DNA of 17,244 nt from Herminiimonas sp. (lineage in GTDB: Bacteria > Pseudomonadota > Gammaproteobacteria > Burkholderiales > Burkholderiaceae). The translations under genes and the position numbers were made by a program. The stretch lies in assembly GCA_014377155.1 (NCBI GenBank), contig JACMQD010000391.1, positions 1-17,244 on the forward strand. The letters are read 5' to 3'. This document shows, piece after piece, positions 7,104 to 14,902 of the stretch; within the stretch, counting starts at the first letter, position 1; every line of letters starts with the position of its first letter. The notes beneath the pieces are model-generated. The model was not told where the DNA came from, did not search any database, and worked only from the letters and a program-made list of their open reading frames with translations.

Positions 7104-8816
7104 TCAGCCGATGATGGCGATCCGGTTGCGCGGTGGATTGCCTACCGGCGTGCCGGCCGATGCCTTTTTCTTCAGATAATCGGCCAGCGCATCGACGTCG
7201 AGGTCGCCGCCTTTCTGGTTCTTGCCTTCCTTGAGCACGACGAAGTTGTCGCCGCCGGCAGCGAGGAAATTATTGACCGTGACGCGATAGATTCTGGCCG
7301 GATCGACCACCACGCCGTTGATCTTGATGCTGGCGGCGATGATTTTGCTGCCGGCGACTTGCCGGTTGTCGATGGTGTAGCTGAACCCTGCGGAGACTTG
7401 CAGGATGCGCGGCGTTGCCTGGCCGAGCCATTGCTGTTCCAGCAAGGTCCTGATCTGCGCGCCGGTCAGGTCGAGCGTCACTAGCGTATTGCCGAAGGGC
7501 TGGACCGTGAACACATCGCCGAAGCTGACCTCGTTGGTAGTGCTCGGCAGCGGCGGCAGACTAGCGCGGATGCCGCCCGAATTCATGAAGGCGACCACCG
7601 CGCCGCCTTTGTCGGCCGCCGAGGTGGCGTCAAGCTGGGCGTCGGCAATGACATCACCGAGATAGGTTTCGCCAGCCGCTGAAAAATCACGCGAGATCTG
7701 CGCCACTGCCAGCCTAGCGACTGGCTGATTGGCAATTGCATCGGTAATCTTGCGGGCGCTGTCGATAATAGCCGTCATGGCAGGGTCTTTTGGATATTTC
7801 GCAGTATCGACGACGATCATATCGGCGTTAGACGACGACACGGCGCCGGTCCGGCGATCGATCGCCAGTTCCACCTTCGACAGCAGATGGCCGTAGAAAT
7901 CCCCCTGCACCACCAGGCGACCGTCGACCCGGCACTGGTAACCTTGATGGGTATGGCCGGACATGACGACGTCGATCGCCTTGTCAAGCCGCCTGGCGAT
8001 ATCCACGATCGGGCCGGCCAGTGTCGCGCAATTGCGCGCGCTGTACGGTTCGGTCGCCGTGCCGCCTTCGTGGATCAGGACGATCATGGTGCGTACACCT
8101 TGTGCGCGCAATTCCGGCACGAGCGCGTTGATGGTATCGGCCTCATCGTTGAAATCGAGGCCGGCCACGCCCGTGGGCGTCACGATGGTCGGCGTTAATT
8201 TGACAACGGCGCCGATGAACGCAATCTTGACGCCTTCAATTTCCTTGATCGCATAAGCATCGAACAACGACTTGCCGGATGCGCGCTCGATCACGTTGGC
8301 GGCCAGATACTTGAACCTGGCGCCGGTGTAGGTCGCCATGAACTTGCAGGCCTTGTCGGCTGCGTTCGAATTGCAACCGCCGTTTTGCATCCGCTGCAAT
8401 TCCTGTTTGCCCTGATCGAATTCATGATTGCCGACCGACGAATATTCGAGGCCGAGGGCCGACAGCGCCGCAATGCTGGGCTCGTCACGCAACAGCGACG
8501 AAATCAGCGGCGTCGCGCCGATCAGGTCGCCGCTGCCGACGACGACCGTGTTGACGTTGGCGGCACGTTCCTGTTTGACGGCGCTGGCCAGGGCCTCGAT
8601 GCCGCCGGCCTGGATGGCCACGGTTTTGGTGTCATCGTTCGGAAAGGCCGGGTCCTGAATCCGCATGCCATTAAATGTGGAGGGCATGAGGTTGCCGTGG
8701 AAGTCATTCAGGCCAAGCAAGGTGACGTTGAGCGGTGTGTCGTCTTCGCCACCGCAGGATGACAGCATGGCGCATGCCAACAACAATAAGGAAACAGAAA
8801 CAAATCGACGCATCAT
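7104..8816 (-). CDS. UshA-family 5'-nucleotidase/metallophosphatase lipoprotein
   Basis: This is a surface or periplasmic lipoprotein that should hydrolyse nucleoside 5'-phosphates (and possibly UDP-sugars or cyclic dinucleotide products) to free nucleoside and phosphate. The signal peptide ends in the lipobox LSSC with Cys21, followed by GGEDD. The metal-binding calcineurin-like domain shows NDFHGN near 37-42, GSGDLIGATP near 94-103, GNHEFDQ near 129-135, LIHEGG near 247-252 and MSGHTHQGY near 285-293. The C-terminal substrate domain shows ETYLGDVIADA near 383-393, NSGGIRA near 412-418, FGDVFTVQPFGN near 432-443 and GGDNF near 521-525. The length of 570 aa is normal. The start is ATGATG at 8816-8811. 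It lies upstream of, and codirectional with, the ABC importer genes with a 159-bp gap. It is divergent from the first EamA gene. I saw no convincing promoter for it in the 183-bp divergent region. Confidence 0.93.
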   Translation of the reverse strand: MMRRFVSVSLLLLACAMLSSCGGEDDTPLNVTLLGLNDFHGNLMPSTFNGMRIQDPAFPNDDTKTVAIQAGGIEALASAVKQERAANVNTVVVGSGDLIGATPLISSLLRDEPSIAALSALGLEYSSVGNHEFDQGKQELQRMQNGGCNSNAADKACKFMATYTGARFKYLAANVIERASGKSLFDAYAIKEIEGVKIAFIGAVVKLTPTIVTPTGVAGLDFNDEADTINALVPELRAQGVRTMIVLIHEGGTATEPYSARNCATLAGPIVDIARRLDKAIDVVMSGHTHQGYQCRVDGRLVVQGDFYGHLLSKVELAIDRRTGAVSSSNADMIVVDTAKYPKDPAMTAIIDSARKITDAIANQPVARLAVAQISRDFSAAGETYLGDVIADAQLDATSAADKGGAVVAFMNSGGIRASLPPLPSTTNEVSFGDVFTVQPFGNTLVTLDLTGAQIRTLLEQQWLGQATPRILQVSAGFSYTIDNRQVAGSKIIAASIKINGVVVDPARIYRVTVNNFLAAGGDNFVVLKEGKNQKGGDLDVDALADYLKKKASAGTPVGNPPRNRIAIIG

Positions 8817-8957
8817 GACCCCGTGAGATTACCTGTTGAAAATCCAACAAGTTAGCAACCGTGCATGACATGACGATGACCGGCCTGTGCGAATCGGGAT
8901 TTTGTGCGCATGCGGACCCAAATGAACGTGGTGGCGCGGCATCGGATTGTTCACCGA

Positions 8958-8966
8958 TGTTACAAT
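8958..8966 (+). promoter_or_regulatory. Candidate extended -10 promoter of the first EamA gene
   Basis: TGTTACAAT combines an extended -10 (TG at 8958-8959) with TACAAT (5 of 6). There is no good -35 at 17 bases, which extended -10 promoters do not require. Transcription would start near 8973, about 27 bases before the ATG at 9000. The leader has no clear Shine-Dalgarno sequence. The rest of the 183-bp divergent gap (8817-8999) shows only a small inverted repeat, TGTTG/CAACA at 8834-8849. Confidence 0.4.
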
Positions 8967-8999
8967 CGACTGCCTTCTTTCCCCTTAGCATTTGTCTTC

Positions 9000-9914
9000 A
9001 TGTCCCCGATCGATCTTGCCAAACTCGTATTCCTTGCTGCCATCTGGGGCGGGTCGTTCATCTTTCTGCGCGTGGCAGTCCCCGAGGTCGGGCCTATCCT
9101 GACGGCGATGCTGCGCATCGTGCTGGCCGCCGTTGCGCTGATGGGATTTGCGATGCTGACCGGCGTAAACATGCACTGGAAGCGCAATCTAAAACCGTTC
9201 GCGCTGGTCGGCCTGTTTGCGGGCGTGTTGCCATTTACATTTTTTTCCTTTGCGTCGCTGCATTTGCCAGCGGCGTATTCTGCCGTGCTCAATTCGACTG
9301 CGCCACTGTTCGGCGCGCTGATGTCGGTATTGTGGCTGGCCGAACGATTGACGCTGCGCAAACTGGTCGGTCTGATGATGGGCATTAGCGGCGTCGCGGT
9401 ACTGGTCGGCGCCGGCAGCCTGGTGCTTAACAAGCCGGTGCTGATTGCCACCAGCCTGTGCCTGATGGCGGCGGCATCATATGCAGTGTCGAGCATCATC
9501 GTCAAGAAAACCGGACATTCGCCGGACAGCCCGGAAGGCACGATTCATCCCATCGCAATGGCGACCGGTTCGCTGGTTCTAGGCGGGATCATGATGCTGC
9601 CACTGCTGCCTTTCGCCATTCCAGAGGTGATGCCGTCGGCGCGTGCGCTGTGGTGCGTGGTGGGTCTGTCACTGCTGTCGTCGGCGCTGGCGCAGGCCAT
9701 CTTCATTCCGCTGATCGTCAAGATCGGTCCGACCCGGGCGATGTCGGTCTCGTTCCTGATCCCGCTCTTCAGCATGTTATGGGCATTTTTATTCTTGCAT
9801 GAATCGGTCCGCATGGCGACCCTGTTCGGCGCGTCCATCGTGCTGGCGGCGATGTGGCTGGTGCTGTCGGCCTCGCAGCCGAAGCTGGCCGATGCCCTGA
9901 CGGCCGAAGCATGA
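9000..9914 (+). CDS. EamA/DMT-superfamily transporter (first copy)
   Basis: This is an inner-membrane drug/metabolite transporter of 304 aa with about ten predicted membrane segments arranged as two EamA halves. The hallmark sequences are LAAIWGGSFIFLRV at the first helix, YSAVLNSTAPLFGAL near the middle of the first half, and KIGPTRAMSVSFLIPLFSMLWAFLFLHE in the second half. These proteins usually export amino acids, purines or other metabolites, and the substrate is not readable from sequence. I chose the ATG at 9000 because it places the first helix directly at the N-terminus. The 32 residues further upstream are arginine/histidine-rich and unlike the family. The next gene begins 3 bp after its stop, so the two are surely cotranscribed. 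It is a clear paralogue of the EamA gene at 11196. Confidence 0.9.
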   Translation: MSPIDLAKLVFLAAIWGGSFIFLRVAVPEVGPILTAMLRIVLAAVALMGFAMLTGVNMHWKRNLKPFALVGLFAGVLPFTFFSFASLHLPAAYSAVLNSTAPLFGALMSVLWLAERLTLRKLVGLMMGISGVAVLVGAGSLVLNKPVLIATSLCLMAAASYAVSSIIVKKTGHSPDSPEGTIHPIAMATGSLVLGGIMMLPLLPFAIPEVMPSARALWCVVGLSLLSSALAQAIFIPLIVKIGPTRAMSVSFLIPLFSMLWAFLFLHESVRMATLFGASIVLAAMWLVLSASQPKLADALTAEA

Positions 9915-9917
9915 CCG

Positions 9918-11114
9918 ATGCGCGCTGATCTGGCGCGGCGCCAGCCTTTCCTGACGGCGCTGGCGCTGTCGCTGGGCGCCGCCATCTCGCTCGGCATGTC
10001 GCGCTTTTCGTATGCGTTGCTGTTGCCGCCGATGCGTGCCGACCTGGACTGGAGCTACCTGCTGGCCGGCTCGATGAATACCTGCAACGCGCTGGGCTAT
10101 TTGCTGGGCGCGCTGGCGACACCGGCCCTGATGCGGCGTTGCGGCGCGCAAAAAATCCTGATTGGCGGCTCGCTCCTGACGGCCCTGTTCATGCTGATGT
10201 CGGGCTTCGTGATCGACGCCAACATGCTGTTGCTGCAGCGCCTGCTGGCCGGTGTCGCCAGTGCGCTGGTCTTCGTCGCTGGCGGCTTGCTGGCAGCGCG
10301 CCTGGGCTCGCTCCATCCTCAACGCGCCGGCTTTTTGATCGGCATGTATTACGGCGGTACCGGCTTCGGTATCGTCGCGGCGTCCTTGCTGGTGCCGGTC
10401 ACCCAGGCCGCGGCGCTGGCGCACGGTGCGCCACACGCCTGGCAATGGGCCTGGCTGGCGCTGGGCGGCATGTGCCTGCTGGCGACGGCACTGATGGCAC
10501 TGCCGGCCTGCAGTATCGATGGCACCGCAGCGACCGCGGCCGAGCGCCGGACATTCCCGATCCGCCCGTTCGCGTTCGGCCTGGCCGGCTATTTCATGTT
10601 CGGCGTCGGCTACATCGGCTACATGACATTCGTGGTGGCGCTGGTCAAGCAACAAGGCATGGCGCCGTCGATGGTCACCTGGTTCTACGCCGCGCTGGGT
10701 TGCGCGGTGGTCGCTTCGTCGCGGATCTGGGCGGGCATGCTGGATCGCTTCAGGGGTGGGCAGTCGATCGCCATCCTCAACACGCTGCTGGGCAGTGCGA
10801 TCCTGTTGCCCGCTGTGACGGCGCAGCCACTCATCGTATTCGCTTCGGGCATCCTGTTCGGCGGCGTTTTTCTGTCGGTAGTAGCGTCCACGACTGCACT
10901 GGTGCGGCACAATTCGCCGCCCGCCGCATGGTCTTCCGGCATCGCCATTTTCACCACCGTGTTCGCATTCGGCCAGATCGTCGGCCCGACCATGGTCGGA
11001 TGGATTGCCGATGGCCCGGGCGGCTTGCAGCGCGGCCTGTTGTTTTCGGCAATGGCGCTGTTCGTCGGCGCAGCGCTGGGCTGGCGTCAGCGTGCGCTGG
11101 CCGACCCAACTTGA
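9918..11114 (+). CDS. MFS transporter, YbfB/YjiJ family
   Basis: This is a 398-aa inner-membrane protein of the major facilitator superfamily with about 12 hydrophobic segments. The start, RQPFLTALALSLGAAISLGMSRFSYALLLPPMR followed by DLDWSYLLAGSMNTCNALGYLLGAL, is typical of the YbfB/YjiJ group, whose substrates are not established. The C-terminal half begins near 213 (FAFGLAGYFMFGVGYIGYMTF) and contains the loop RIWAGMLDRFRGG. The ATG at 9918 lies 3 bp after the stop of the EamA gene, so translation is likely coupled despite no strong ribosome binding site. It sits between two paralogous EamA transporters. Family is firm, transported compound unknown. Confidence 0.88.
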   Translation: MRADLARRQPFLTALALSLGAAISLGMSRFSYALLLPPMRADLDWSYLLAGSMNTCNALGYLLGALATPALMRRCGAQKILIGGSLLTALFMLMSGFVIDANMLLLQRLLAGVASALVFVAGGLLAARLGSLHPQRAGFLIGMYYGGTGFGIVAASLLVPVTQAAALAHGAPHAWQWAWLALGGMCLLATALMALPACSIDGTAATAAERRTFPIRPFAFGLAGYFMFGVGYIGYMTFVVALVKQQGMAPSMVTWFYAALGCAVVASSRIWAGMLDRFRGGQSIAILNTLLGSAILLPAVTAQPLIVFASGILFGGVFLSVVASTTALVRHNSPPAAWSSGIAIFTTVFAFGQIVGPTMVGWIADGPGGLQRGLLFSAMALFVGAALGWRQRALADPT

Positions 11115-11195
11115 TCCGGTTCAGTGTCCGAATCCAGCTAACCCGGCGAGCGGATTTGCCTTATTCTGTCGGTCCTCAACCAGTCCGGATTTTTC

Positions 11196-12080
11196 ATGCG
11201 TAGCGCCGACCTTGTTCGACTTGTGATTCTCGCCGCCATCTGGGGCGCGTCATTCCTGTTCATGCGCATCCTGGCGCCGGTTCTGGGCGCGGTATGGACT
11301 GCCGAATTGCGGGTGGCGATCGCCGCCGCCGCGATGTTGCTGTTCATGGCGGCGACCCGGCGACCGATGCAGTTCGGCCGGCACTGGCGCGCATACCTGA
11401 TCCTGGGCATTCTCAATTCAGCATTGCCGTTCGTGCTGTTTGCGTACGCGGCGCTGACGCTGCCGGCGGGCTATTCGGCGATCGTCAATGCGACCAGTCC
11501 GTTGTGGGGCGCCTTGGTTGGCGCCGCCGTGCTGGGCGAAACGCTGACCGCCCGCAAGATTGCCGGCCTGGTCACCGGCGTCGCCGGCGTGGTCCTTCTG
11601 GTGCGTCTGGGGCCGGCGCAATTCACGCCGCAGGTGATGACGGCGGCACTGGCGTGTCTGGGCGCGTCTTTTTGTTATGGTGTCGCCGGCGCCTATTCCA
11701 AGAAAACCTCGTCCGCCATTCCGCCCCCGCAAATGGCAACCGGTTCGCAGTTCGGCGCGGCACTGTTACTGATGCCCTTTGCTGCCGTAGCAGGAGCGCC
11801 AACGCCCGAATCGCTCACGCCGTTCATCGTGCTGATCGCCTGCGCGCTGGCGCTGCTTTGCAGCGCGGTGGCCTACTTTCTTTTCTTTCGCCTGATTGCG
11901 GACGTCGGGCCGACCAAGGCCTTGACCGTCACTTTTCTGGTGCCGCTGTTTGCGTTGCTGTGGGGCGCGTTATTCCTGCACGAAACGATCAGCATTAACA
12001 CTTTGATCGGCTGTGCGCTGGTCGTGCTGGCGACCTGGCTGGTGACGTTCGGTGGCAAGCCTCAGATTGCTAAGGCATAG
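11196..12080 (+). CDS. EamA/DMT-superfamily transporter (second copy)
   Basis: This is a 294-aa inner-membrane transporter with about ten helices in two EamA halves. It aligns end to end with the gene at 9000: LAAIWGASFLFMRI, YSAIVNATSPLWGAL, MATGS and DVGPTKALTVTFLVPLFALLWGALFLHE match the equivalent stretches there nearly residue for residue. The ATG at 11196 puts the first helix at the N-terminus and has only a weak GGA seven bases upstream. It follows the MFS gene by 81 bp, in which I see no convincing promoter or terminator. Its 3' end overlaps the 3' end of the opposite pabBC gene by 11 bp. Substrate is unknown. Confidence 0.9.
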   Translation: MRSADLVRLVILAAIWGASFLFMRILAPVLGAVWTAELRVAIAAAAMLLFMAATRRPMQFGRHWRAYLILGILNSALPFVLFAYAALTLPAGYSAIVNATSPLWGALVGAAVLGETLTARKIAGLVTGVAGVVLLVRLGPAQFTPQVMTAALACLGASFCYGVAGAYSKKTSSAIPPPQMATGSQFGAALLLMPFAAVAGAPTPESLTPFIVLIACALALLCSAVAYFLFFRLIADVGPTKALTVTFLVPLFALLWGALFLHETISINTLIGCALVVLATWLVTFGGKPQIAKA

Positions 12081-13935
12081 CCTCCCACACAACCTGCGCC
12101 GGCATGACGCCGCGCAGCGCATTGCACACCATGACGTCGTCGGCACGGCGCAAGTCGTCGAGCGACAGACGCCGCTCGGCCGCGTTCCACTCCGGGTCGG
12201 TCAGCAGCACGCCACGCATCACGCCAGGCAACACGCCGGCGGCGAGCGGCGGCGTATACCAGCGACCATCGAGCTTGATGAACACATTGCTGCGTCCGCC
12301 TTCGGTCAATTCGGCATCGCGATTCAGGAACAGCATGTCGAATGCGCCTTGCGATTCGGCGGCGCGCCAGCCGGCATCGTAGTGTTCGCGAAAGGTCGTC
12401 TTGTGCCGCAGGAAAATATCATGTCGATCGGTCGGTGCGGTCGCCAGCAGCAAACGCACCGGCAGCACCGGCAGCGCCAGTGGTTGCAGCGGCGCGCTGG
12501 TGATGTCGACTGTGCCGTCTTGCGCCAGCGCCAGGCGCACGCGGTAATCGACGCCGGGCGGTAGCGTCGTGCAGGCGTCGTCCAGCGCCTCGCGTAGCGC
12601 ACTTTCGTTCCAAGAAAAATTGAACCAGACTGCCGACGCTTGCAGGCGCCGCAAGTGCAGATCGATATATCGGCAACCGCCGCGCGTGGCCAGCATGGTC
12701 TCGAACAACGCGAAGCCGGCCGCCAGACCGGTCAGGAACCGCGCTTTCAGCAGGCACTCGGCATATTCTTCGCGCGCATCGCTGTCGTGCACGATGCCGG
12801 CGCCAACGCCCATCCGACCGGCCCGCATGCCATCCCGGTCGGGCGCATCCAGTAGCAGCGTGCGAATCGGCACCGACAGGCAGAAGTCGCCCAGACTGGC
12901 GCCCGCTGCCGGCGCATCGAACCAGCCGATCGCCCCGGTGTACAAGCCACGGGTATCCGGCTCCAGCTCACGGATGATCTGCATGGTCCGGCGCTTTGGC
13001 GCGCCGGTGATCGAGCCGCACGGATACAGTGCGCCGAACAGTTCCGGCAGGGCGACATCATCACGCAAACGCGCCTGCACGGTTGAGGTCATTTGCAGCA
13101 CAGCGGCAAAACGACTGACATCGAACAGACTCGGTACCCGCACCGAGCCGATGTCGGCCACGCGCCCGAGATCGTTGCGCAGCAGATCGACGATCATCAG
13201 GTTTTCGGCGCGGTTTTTCGGGTCTGCGGCGAGCGCTGCCGCGCGCAGCGCATCCTGTTGCGGATCGCCTGTCGAGGCGGCGGTACCTTTCATCGGTCGC
13301 GCCGTCAAGGTGTCGCCGTCCAGTCTGACGAACAGTTCCGGCGACAGCGAGAGTACGGCGCGGCCATCCGGCAGCGCCATCAGCGCACCGTACGGCACCG
13401 GCTGCCGCAGGCGCAATTTTCGATACAGCGCCAGTGCCGGCCCGTACGTTTCGAAATGCAGCCGATAGGTATAGTTGACCTGGTAGGTATCACCGGCATC
13501 GACGTAATCATGGATGCGCGCCAGCGCAGCGGCGAACTGCGCTTCGCTCACGCTGGCCCGCAGGTCGGCGATACCGGCGCGGTCGTCGGTATGCGAGTGC
13601 CGTTGCAGCCACGCGTCGACTGCCGCAGCCGACAATTTTTCGCAGTGCGCGAACAGCAGTATTTCGACCAACGGCGCGCCGTCATCGCGTGCGCTGATTC
13701 CGTGCACTTCGCCGCCCAGTTCATAGGCAAATATGCCGACGGCGAACTGTCCCTGGCGCAGCGCCTGTTGCATTTGCGCCAGGACCTGCGGCAAGTCATG
13801 CGCATGGTCACCGGTCAGCGAACCGAGATAGCCGGTGTACAGCCGTGAACCCGGATCATCCGCGGTAGCGTCGCAATCGTCGAGCAGCACGAAACATGCA
13901 TCGGAGACCGCTTGGTCCACTTGCGGCAACGTCAT
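12070..13935 (-). CDS. pabBC: PabB-PabC fusion: aminodeoxychorismate synthase component I / aminodeoxychorismate lyase
   Basis: The protein makes p-aminobenzoate for folate in two steps: the PabB half aminates chorismate to 4-amino-4-deoxychorismate using ammonia from a PabA glutaminase, and the PabC half removes pyruvate with PLP. The PabB domain (about 1-395) shows LSLSPELFVR near 195-204, PMKGT with the PabB-type lysine near 216, AENLMIVDLLRNDLGRV near 243-259, GSITGAPKRRTM near 307-318 and the C-terminal GVGAGIV near 376-382. The PabC domain begins near 407 (FALFETML) and has the PLP lysine in HKTTFREHYD (Lys512), ELTEGGRSNVF near 542-552 and GVLPGVMRG near 567-575. The length is 621 aa. 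The ATG at 13935 overlaps the stop of the EamA gene in ATGA and has AGGCGG seven bases upstream. A 16-residue upstream extension lies inside that gene. pabA is not in the window. Confidence 0.94.
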   Translation of the reverse strand: MTLPQVDQAVSDACFVLLDDCDATADDPGSRLYTGYLGSLTGDHAHDLPQVLAQMQQALRQGQFAVGIFAYELGGEVHGISARDDGAPLVEILLFAHCEKLSAAAVDAWLQRHSHTDDRAGIADLRASVSEAQFAAALARIHDYVDAGDTYQVNYTYRLHFETYGPALALYRKLRLRQPVPYGALMALPDGRAVLSLSPELFVRLDGDTLTARPMKGTAASTGDPQQDALRAAALAADPKNRAENLMIVDLLRNDLGRVADIGSVRVPSLFDVSRFAAVLQMTSTVQARLRDDVALPELFGALYPCGSITGAPKRRTMQIIRELEPDTRGLYTGAIGWFDAPAAGASLGDFCLSVPIRTLLLDAPDRDGMRAGRMGVGAGIVHDSDAREEYAECLLKARFLTGLAAGFALFETMLATRGGCRYIDLHLRRLQASAVWFNFSWNESALREALDDACTTLPPGVDYRVRLALAQDGTVDITSAPLQPLALPVLPVRLLLATAPTDRHDIFLRHKTTFREHYDAGWRAAESQGAFDMLFLNRDAELTEGGRSNVFIKLDGRWYTPPLAAGVLPGVMRGVLLTDPEWNAAERRLSLDDLRRADDVMVCNALRGVMPAQVVWEAMP

Positions 13936-14840
13936 GACGCGACCGCCTGCGGACTGCCGCGCTTGGACAGATAGATTCCCCACAAGATCAGCGCACCACC
14001 CAGCATCTGCAACGGCCCGATCGCTTCATTGAAAAGAAGCCAGGCGGCGAGCGCTGCCGTGAAAGGCTGGATCAACAGGCTGATCGACGACAGCGATGCC
14101 GGCAAGTGGGCCGAGGCGTAAGCGATCACAGTCTGGCCACCGATCTGTGCAATGCTCGCCAGCGCCAGCAACGGCCACCACGCCGCCAGCGTAGCGGGCA
14201 AGAACGACCCCGGTGACAGCAACGCGAATGGCAGCAGCGCTAGCGCCGTAATGCTGGTGCTCCATGCCATCAGGCGCGCAGTCGAATATTGGCTGCGCGC
14301 ATCCTTGATCATCAGCTGGTAGGCGGCGTAGAACACCGCGCTGGCGACGCCGAGGCCATCACCCAGCAACTTGCTGGAACCGGCGTTGCCAGCGCCGGTC
14401 GCGCTCGGCCCGATCAGCAGCGCCGCGCCCGCCAGCGCAATCACCATGCCGACAATGAACAGACGCGCAAACCGCACCCGATGCGCCCACCACAGCCACA
14501 AGGCAATGAAGAGTGGCGCAAAATTCGATAGCAAGGTCGCATTGGCGACGGTGGTGTAATGCAGCGACAAATGCCAGAAGCCCATGTCGCCGGCAAAATA
14601 CACGCCGGCCAGCGCCAGCGCGCGCGTGAAGTCGGTGCGCTTGCCGTTTTTTTTATCTTCGGCACGCACCGCGAAGGCCCAAGCCCACAACACCGGCGCG
14701 GCGAGCGCCATGCGCCAGAATGCCGACGCAAGCGGATTGACATCCGACAGCCGCATGAAAATGCCGGCAAATGCAATCGCGGTGCCACCGGTCAGTAAAG
14801 CCAGGAAAGCGAAGGTCGGAAAAGGCTTGGCAGAATTCAT
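13932..14840 (-). CDS. EamA/DMT-superfamily transporter (third, coupled to pabBC)
   Basis: This is a 302-aa inner-membrane transporter with about ten hydrophobic segments in two EamA halves. Landmarks are GGTAIAFAGIFMRLSDVNPLASAFWRM at the first helix, HYTTVANATLLSNFAPLFIALW, and in the second half GQTVIAYASAHLPASLSSISLLIQP ending in LGGALILWGIYL. It is more distant from the two plus-strand EamA proteins than they are from each other. I chose the ATG at 14840. The open frame continues 319 codons upstream, but that part is an out-of-frame shadow of the HAD gene. No Shine-Dalgarno sequence is visible. The stop overlaps the pabBC start in ATGA, so both are read from one transcript. It lies 62 bp after the HAD gene. 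A role in moving a chorismate- or folate-related compound is only a guess from context. Confidence 0.9.
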   Translation of the reverse strand: MNSAKPFPTFAFLALLTGGTAIAFAGIFMRLSDVNPLASAFWRMALAAPVLWAWAFAVRAEDKKNGKRTDFTRALALAGVYFAGDMGFWHLSLHYTTVANATLLSNFAPLFIALWLWWAHRVRFARLFIVGMVIALAGAALLIGPSATGAGNAGSSKLLGDGLGVASAVFYAAYQLMIKDARSQYSTARLMAWSTSITALALLPFALLSPGSFLPATLAAWWPLLALASIAQIGGQTVIAYASAHLPASLSSISLLIQPFTAALAAWLLFNEAIGPLQMLGGALILWGIYLSKRGSPQAVAS

Positions 14841-14902
14841 GAGGCGGGCGCAGCAAAGGTGAGATCGGCAAAGAAGAGAGTGTACTGATGTTTGACGGGT
14901 AC

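Noticed and set aside
8834..8849. Inverted repeat TGTTG-AAAATC-CAACA near the nucleotidase start
   Set aside because: Arms of 5 bp are too short to claim an operator, and no promoter is evident around it.
9789..10910. 373-aa minus-strand frame opposite the MFS gene
   Set aside because: Its composition is dominated by Arg, Gln and His, typical of antisense shadow frames; the MFS protein on the plus strand is clear.
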